Shown: positions 60,001 through 64,000 of the stretch, in pieces
Numbering within the stretch: the first letter of the stretch is position 1
How the letters are laid out: every line of letters starts with the position of its first letter
NCBI RefSeq assembly: GCF_000004195.4
Contig: NC_030679.2
Coordinates: 145,764,243-145,828,242 of the forward strand
Direction: 5' to 3'
Length of the DNA stretch: 64,000 nt
From: Xenopus tropicalis
Lineage: Eukaryota; Chordata; Amphibia; Anura; Pipidae
Program-made: the position numbers and the translations under genes
Notes under the pieces: generated by a model
The model's database searches: none
Told to the model about the DNA's origin: nothing
What the model saw: only the letters and a program-made list of their open reading frames with translations

Positions 60001-60108
60001 TCCAGTTGGGCTGTGGTGGGCTGTATCTTTGTACCAAAATGCTTCATCATAGTTTTCAGATCGAGCATGAACTCTCGAGAGCACCTCATGCGGAGAGCCA
60101 GGAATTGA
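51023..60108 (+). CDS. Vomeronasal type-2 receptor (V2R), gene C, 870 aa
   Basis: Family-C chemosensory receptor, close paralog of gene B with the same exon plan. The exons are 51023-51033, 52173-52394, 54171-54462, 56856-57686, 58604-58831, 58995-59118 and 59204-60108. The total is 2613 nt, one frame, TGA stop. The protein starts [19 protein letters not shown]. The ligand domain ([15 protein letters not shown]), nine linker cysteines ([18 protein letters not shown], then three in exon 7) and seven helices ([17 protein letters not shown]) are complete. The tail is [10 protein letters not shown]. Exon 3 is almost identical to B (2 of 97 residues differ), while exon 2 differs at about 30 of 73. 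Introns hold a SPIN MITE and several hAT MITEs. Polyadenylation signals lie at 60238 and 60287. The gene appears intact. Confidence 0.93.
51103..51486. mobile_element. TIR element of the 7211-8203 family, short form
   Basis: Ends CAGGTATCGGGCCCCTTATC and GAGCATTCTGGATTATACCTG, with fewer than two internal 114-bp units, on the opposite strand to the copies at 7211 and 37405. It lies in intron 1 of gene C. Confidence 0.85.
52173..52394 (+). CDS. V2R gene C, coding exon 2
   Basis: 222 bp after GTCTTTGCAG, donor CACG|GTGAGA. It carries the signal-peptide core [12 protein letters not shown] and [17 protein letters not shown]. Much more diverged from gene B than exon 3 is. Confidence 0.9.
52841..53006. 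mobile_element. SPIN-type hAT MITE
   Basis: Ends CAGTGGTTCTCAACCTTCC and AGGTTGAGAGCCGCTG, flanked by a perfect 8-bp duplication ACTTAGGG. The internal CCTAAGACCATCGGAAAACA (on the - strand) and its partial inverted copy are characteristic of SPIN non-autonomous elements, known to have spread horizontally among tetrapods including Xenopus. 166 bp, in intron 2 of gene C. Confidence 0.92.
53012..53218. mobile_element. Palindromic MITE with GGGGCACATT ends
   Basis: GGGGCACATTTTTAAA at the left pairs with TTCATAAATGTGCCCC at the right. The SPIN MITE was inserted at its left edge. TTA and ATA flank it, so a Harbinger-like origin is possible. Confidence 0.6.
53556..53839. mobile_element. hAT-like MITE (TAGGGATGCACCGAATCC family), copy 4
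   Basis: Perfect 8-bp duplication GTCATATT around TAGGGATGCACCGAATCC and GGTTCGGTGCATCCCTA. 284 bp, in intron 2 of gene C. Confidence 0.94.
54171..54462 (+). CDS. V2R gene C, coding exon 3
   Basis: 292 bp between GTTTAAAG and CAG|GTAAGA. It encodes the start of the main ligand domain ([18 protein letters not shown]). Confidence 0.95.
54583..55145. mobile_element. TAGTGATGAGCGAAT-family MITE with 21-bp array
   Basis: Left end TAGTGATGGGCGAAATG. At 54705-55070 there are about 17 units of GACAAAAGAATAGCCGCGGGC, the reverse complement of the array at 36320-36900. The right end has decayed, and no target duplication can be read. It lies in intron 3 of gene C. Confidence 0.85.
55280..55573. mobile_element. 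hAT-like MITE (TAGTGATGAGCGAAT family)
   Basis: Ends TAGTGATAATTGAATT and GATTCACTCATCGCTA, with a perfect 8-bp duplication GTAGAGAC. 294 bp. Confidence 0.92.
55618..55900. mobile_element. hAT-like MITE (GGGTCCCCAACC family), diverged copy
   Basis: Ends CAAGGATCCCCAACC and GGTTGGCGATCACTG, with a perfect 8-bp duplication ACTTAGAC. 283 bp. Confidence 0.92.
55957..56362. mobile_element. hAT-like MITE (TAGTGATGAGCGAAT family)
   Basis: Ends TAGTGATGAACGAATCTG and AAATTCGCTCATCACTA, with a perfect 8-bp duplication ATTAACAC. 406 bp. The interior has degenerate TTGACGCGACC-type repeats. Confidence 0.94.
56856..57686 (+). CDS. V2R gene C, coding exon 4
   Basis: 831 bp between GAACTTAG and CAG|GTAAGT. 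It is the main Venus-flytrap exon, with [17 protein letters not shown] and [16 protein letters not shown]. Confidence 0.95.
57782..57850 (-). mobile_element. CR1-like LINE 3' tail fragment
   Basis: TTACATAGGGTTGAAAAAAG and GTCCATCAAGTTCAACCC are the reverse complement of the LINE tail at 30230-30297. It is in intron 4 of gene C. Confidence 0.75.
57851..58560. other. Intron 4 of gene C, remainder
   Basis: No exon or clear repeat termini. The block at 57860-57950 looks like a continuation of a dispersed repeat. Short open frames have no family match. Confidence 0.35.
58604..58831 (+). CDS. V2R gene C, coding exon 5
   Basis: 228 bp between CTCTCTACAG and CAG|GTATAC. About 10 of 76 residues differ from gene B. 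The sequence just before the acceptor (AGATGTTTTCTC) is also shared. Confidence 0.95.
58995..59118 (+). CDS. V2R gene C, coding exon 6 (cysteine-rich)
   Basis: 124 bp after TCTGTTAG, donor ACAG|GTCAGA. Six linker cysteines. Confidence 0.95.
59204..60108 (+). CDS. V2R gene C, coding exon 7 (seven helices)
   Basis: 905 bp after an 85-bp intron (acceptor CTCCTGAAG). The last linker cysteines, seven helices and tail. Outside the 161-bp tract shared with gene B, its later part resembles gene A more closely at [14 protein letters not shown]. Confidence 0.96.
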
Positions 60109-60237
60109 AATCAATAGCAGTTGACTAAAGATATTTAAGATTATGGTGTCTTTAAAGGGCAACAACATAAATCCTTAAACCGGAGAGTTGCCCTTAAAAA
60201 ACATTTGGAAAAATTCTATGCCAAACTTTTTTTCTAA

Positions 60238-60292
60238 AATAAATCTATGAATTTATGCAATCATTTTTTATGCAGTCATTATTTGCAATAAA
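60238..60292 (+). terminator. Polyadenylation signals of V2R gene C
   Basis: AATAAA at 60238 and again at 60287, 130-185 bp after the stop codon. Confidence 0.6.
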
Positions 60293-60483
60293 CTTATTTT
60301 CAACACATTTGTTATAAAAAAAAACGATGTACATAATTTAATTAAAGAAATGAAAAAATAATGAGTAGTAAATATTACTAATTAAATTCTTTGCTTATAT
60401 ACATTTACAATGCAAGTTACTGGAAGTGTATAGAGGAAAATAAAAAATAGACATACATAAATATATATATAATTAATGTACTT

Positions 60484-61512
60484 AATGATCTGCCCCTCTG
60501 CCCCCCTGTACCTACTGATCTGCCCACAGCCCTCTTTACTAACGATCTTCCCAACAGCCCCCCTGTACCTACTGATCTGCCCCACAGCCCTCTTTACTAA
60601 CGATCTTCCCAACAGCCCCCCTGTACCTACTGATCTGCCCCACAGCCCTCTTTACCAATGATCTTCCCAACAGCCCCCCTGTACCTACTGATCTGCCCCA
60701 CAGCCCTCTTTACCAATGATCTTCCCAACAGCCCCCCTGTACCTACTGATCTGCCCACAGCCCTCTTTACCAATGATCTTCCCAACAGCCCCCCTGTACC
60801 TACTGATCTTCCCCACAGCCCTCTTTACTAATGATTTTCCCAACAGCCCCCCTGTACCTACTGGTCTGCCCCACAGCCCTCTTTACTAATGATTTTCCCA
60901 ACAGCCCCCCTGTACCTACTGATCTGCCCCACAGTCCTCTTTACTAATGATCTTCCCAACAGCCCCCTGTACCTACTGATCTGCCCCACAGCCCTCTTTA
61001 CTAATGATCTTCCCAACAGCCCCCCTGTACCTACTGATCTGCCCCACAGCCCTCTTTACTAATGATCTTCCCAACAGCCCCCCTGTACCTTCTGATCTGC
61101 CCCACAGTCCTCTTTACTAATGATCTTCCCAACAGCCCCCCTGTACCTTCTGATCTTCCCCACAGCCCTCTTTACTAATGATCTTCCCAACAGCCCCCTG
61201 TACCTAATGATCTTCCCCACAGCCCCCCTTACCTACTGATCTTCCCAACAGCCCTCTTTACTAATGATCTTCCCAACAGCCCCCCTTACCTACTGATCTT
61301 CCCAACAGCCCTCTTTAGTAATGATCTTCCCAACAGCCCCCCTGTACCTACTGATCTGCCCCACAGCCCTCTTTACTAATGATCTTCCCAACAGCCCCCC
61401 TGTACCTACTGATCTGCCCCACAGCCCTCTTTACTAATAATCTTTCCAGCAGCCCCCTGTACCTACTGATCTGCCCCACAGCCCTCTTTACTAATGATCT
61501 TCCCAACAGTCC
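60484..61512 (+). repeat. 58-bp tandem array, about 18 copies
   Basis: Unit AACAGCCCCCCTGTACCTAC plus TGATCTGCCCCACAGCCCTC, then TTTACTAATGATCTTCCC. Units are highly similar. It starts 375 bp after gene C. Confidence 0.95.
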
Positions 61513-61675
61513 CCCAAAGAATAATGATGAGAAGGACTGAAACTATTGGTACTAATGTTAAGTTGATAATCTAATTTCTGCTACAGCCTCTACCCTTCTA
61601 AGGTGGCTTCAACTATAGGTTATCCATAAGTATTATTGAAGCAAAATAATCATACATGGCAGTTAGTGCCCCAAA

Positions 61676-61964
61676 CAGTGTCGGACTGGCTCACCAGGAT
61701 AGCAGGAAAACTCCAGGTGGGCCCAGGTGTCAGTGGGCCCTCCTCTTCACCCAACCATTTGCCTTGTAAGCCTATACCATGGCCACTACTCTATTCTATA
61801 TGACAAGAAACAGAATAAATAGAGGAAAGGATAGATAATAGTAGTAAAAAGAAGTAATTAAGCAACTAAAGAAAGTGAGTGAACAGGAAAGGAAAGGTGG
61901 TCTGAAGAGTGGGTCTAAGGTCTCAGGTTTTCTGGTGGGCCCTTGGCACCCCAGTCCAACGCTG
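61676..61964. mobile_element. hAT-like MITE with CAGTGTCGGACTGG ends
   Basis: CAGTGTCGGACTGG at the left, CCAGTCCAACGCTG at the right. Flanks GCCCCAAA and GTCCCAAG look like an 8-bp duplication with two changes. Confidence 0.7.
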
Positions 61965-62463
61965 GTCCCAAGGTATTTTTGGGGGAGGTTATGTGAAGAC
62001 CAATCAGTTTCTTTCATTTCTATCTCAGCAAACCAGTCTTTATATGAATGTGCATTGGGGCATTATTGTGCGGAAACAGGACCTTCCTCAAACTGTTCCC
62101 CAGAGCTGAGCCAAGTCAAGGGCATTCCCAGGCAAAGGGACCTCATGAACCCACCCTCCATGCATGTTTTTGGGTCAGCGCCCACTCACTTCTGCAGTGC
62201 CACAGGGGAGGGGAGGGAGGAGTGACATGTGGAGTTTGCTTTATGAAAATCCTCTCCAGGAGCTACAAACTTGGGGCAGCTAGGTAGAAGAGATATTTTT
62301 ATTGGGTTTTACATTTTTGAGAAAAATACAGAAGAAAAAAAAGGACGAAAGATAAAAAAAAATTAAAAAGAGACGTTATGTAAGCAAAACATACATAGAG
62401 ATGAGAATGATAAAACCAGGTGATCAAATGACCAAAAGTCCCACCATTCAAACATTTAGGTCA
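61965..62463. other. Intergenic stretch, nothing recognised
   Basis: No gene or defined repeat seen. An A-rich run lies near 62330-62370. Confidence 0.35.
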
Positions 62464-62722
62464 GGGATCCCCAACCTTTCTTTCTCGTGAGCCACATTCA
62501 AATGTAAAAAGACTTGGGGAGCAACACAAGCACCATAAAAGTTCATGAAGGAGCCAAATAAGGGCTGTGATTGGCTATTAGGCAGCCTCTATGCACCCTA
62601 TCAGCTTACAGGGGCTTTATTTGGTAGGAAATCTTGTTTTTATTCAACCAAAACTTGCCCCCAAGTCAGGAATTCAAAAATAACTCCCTGGTTTGGGGCC
62701 ACTGAGAGCAACATCCAAAGGC
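62464..62722 (+). mobile_element. hAT-like MITE (GGGTCCCCAACC family), right end lost
   Basis: Begins CAGGGATCCCCAACC and matches the copy at 41398 until GAGAGCAACATCCAAAGG, then stops. Confidence 0.85.
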
Positions 62723-62999
62723 ATAGGCAGAGGGTGATTTTTTTGTTTGGGTAGGCTAATGTCACGTGATCAATTTCTTAACCAGCCATATACACTGACC
62801 CATCACAGAGCATACAGGTGGATTTTTGCATTGGCTAACATAAGCGCTAACAACTGAGGGGCCCACGGGCTAATTGGCTAAGTACTGAGTATTTTTTTTC
62901 TAAATGACATGGACGAAGCCCAAACTATTTTGAAAACGATATGCATAGCAAACTTGTATTATATACATTTTATTTATAAGAGATCTTACATATAGTGTA

Positions 63000-63545
63000 G
63001 ATAAATGTTGGCCTTCTTGCAAAAAGTAACACAGTATAATAATAGATGAGGTTAAAAAGGACATGCATCCAACCATCAATTCAAAGATTTGCCTAAGTGA
63101 ATTTAGCTTCACTGCTCTGCCATTTGAACCAGAGGAAGGTGAAAAGCTGTAGCCTTAGGGCTCTGGCACATTGGGAGATTAGTCGCCCGCGACAAATCTC
63201 CCTTGTCACGGGCGACTAATCTCCCCGAACTACCATCCCACCAGCGAACATGTAAGTCGGCGGTGGGATGGTACACGCTGCGCAGGCGATTTCGGCAAAT
63301 CGCCGAAGTTGCCTCGCGAGGCTTTTTCGTCGATTTCCCGAAATCGCGCCACCGCGTGTGCCATCCCACTGGTGACTTACATTTTCGCCGGTGGGATGGC
63401 AGGTGATGGCAACTCGGGGAGATTAGTCACCGGCGAACAGGGAGTTTTGTCGCGGGCGACTAATCTCCCCGTGTGCCAGAGCCCTTAGATGGGGGAAAAA
63501 AATCCTTCCTGACTCCAAGAGGGCTATCAGACCAGCCCCTGGATC
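63000..63545 (-). mobile_element. Diverged CR1-like LINE 3' end, interrupted
   Basis: GTTAAAAAGGACATGCATCC at one side and AAATCCTTCCTGACTCCAAG at the other are reverse-strand pieces of the LINE tail seen at 30089-30297. A Harbinger-like MITE separates them. Confidence 0.65.
63158..63484. mobile_element. PIF/Harbinger-like palindromic MITE
   Basis: Ends GGGCTCTGGCACATTGGG and CCCGTGTGCCAGAGCCC, flanked by TTA on both sides. Strong internal palindromes occur (GGAGATTAGTCGCCCGCGAC and its complement). 327 bp. Confidence 0.85.
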
Positions 63546-64000
63546 AAAGTACAATAAAGCTGTTGTTGCATGGGCATGCTTAAGATGTTTTGAAGGAGCT
63601 GTAAACAGCTGAGTATTCACAAAATATGGAAGTCACATCACAAATGTATAGCCTTTGTCCATTACTGTTAGAATTAAATGTACTATGGAAAAAGGTTCAT
63701 TGCAGCCATGGGTGCACACCCAGTCTCTGTCAGGGTGACAATACAGAACAAGGAAAATCAGCAGCATCAAAAGCCTTTATTTGGTAGGTAGCTAAGGACT
63801 TTAAACGTTATAGTCACCAAAAACCCAATCACACTGGCTCACATTGAACTATTCAGGTATGTGTTAGTTGAAACTCACTAGAGAACCATATTGACTGGAT
63901 CACACTTTCACACCTCTATGAGTTTCTATTAACTCCTAACTGAATAAGTTTAATGAAACCATTAAGCATGGATTTTGGTGACTATATTTCTCTTAAGGGT
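63546..64000. other. Window end, nothing recognised
   Basis: No receptor exon, RNA gene or clear repeat terminus was recognised in the last 450 bp. Confidence 0.35.

Noticed and set aside
60484..61512. Short + strand open frames with PSAPLYLLICPQPSLL
   Set aside because: They follow the 58-bp array and break when the frame shifts between units.

Overview
The window looks like frog nuclear DNA, most likely Xenopus and probably X. tropicalis. Two lines of evidence support this. It carries a tandem cluster of family-C vomeronasal type-2 receptor (V2R) genes, a family greatly expanded in Xenopus. Its repeats also match Xenopus types: T2/Kolobok-like MITEs, many short hAT-like MITEs, CR1-like LINEs, a Penelope-like element and a SPIN-type hAT MITE. 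I identified the species from these families by eye, without a database search.

Three complete V2R genes lie on the + strand. Gene A (553-6758, six coding exons, 854 aa) is compact. Genes B (37275-46653) and C (51023-60108) each have seven coding exons and encode 870 aa. In all three the exon lengths and phases close to one uninterrupted reading frame. Each has a signal peptide, a Venus-flytrap ligand domain, a nine-cysteine linker and a seven-helix domain. B and C begin with an 11-nt coding exon 47-54 bp downstream of a TATA box, and its sequence is identical in both genes. B and C are recent paralogs. They are nearly identical in coding exon 3 but very different in exon 2, and they share one perfectly identical 161-bp tract in the transmembrane exon, which suggests recombination or gene conversion.

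The roughly 30 kb between A and B contains no host gene that I can see. In order it holds: a TIR element with internal 114-bp repeats (7211-8203); a 134-bp satellite of about 29 copies (8893-12770); a GATA array (16630-18075); tandemly duplicated hAT-bearing segments (18570-21120); a 5'-truncated CR1-like LINE whose 3' UTR has been blown up into about 150 copies of a 41-bp repeat (22190-30297); an array of about 150-bp units rich in GC-box and CCAAT motifs (30700-33005); and a decayed Penelope-like element on the - strand interrupted by an hAT MITE (33008-36145).

The introns of B and C and the flanks beyond them are also crowded with MITEs, many with clear 8-bp target duplications, and with short-period tandem arrays. 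The 3' flank of C ends in a 58-bp array, more MITEs and a CR1 tail split by a Harbinger-like MITE. No tRNA, rRNA, CRISPR array or other host protein gene was recognised. The long ORFs inside the tandem arrays result from repeat periods that are multiples of three or free of stops.

I found no convincing new biochemical system. The most notable features are the LINE-embedded minisatellite, the mosaic structure of the B/C receptor pair, and the general pattern of tandem expansion inside transposable elements.
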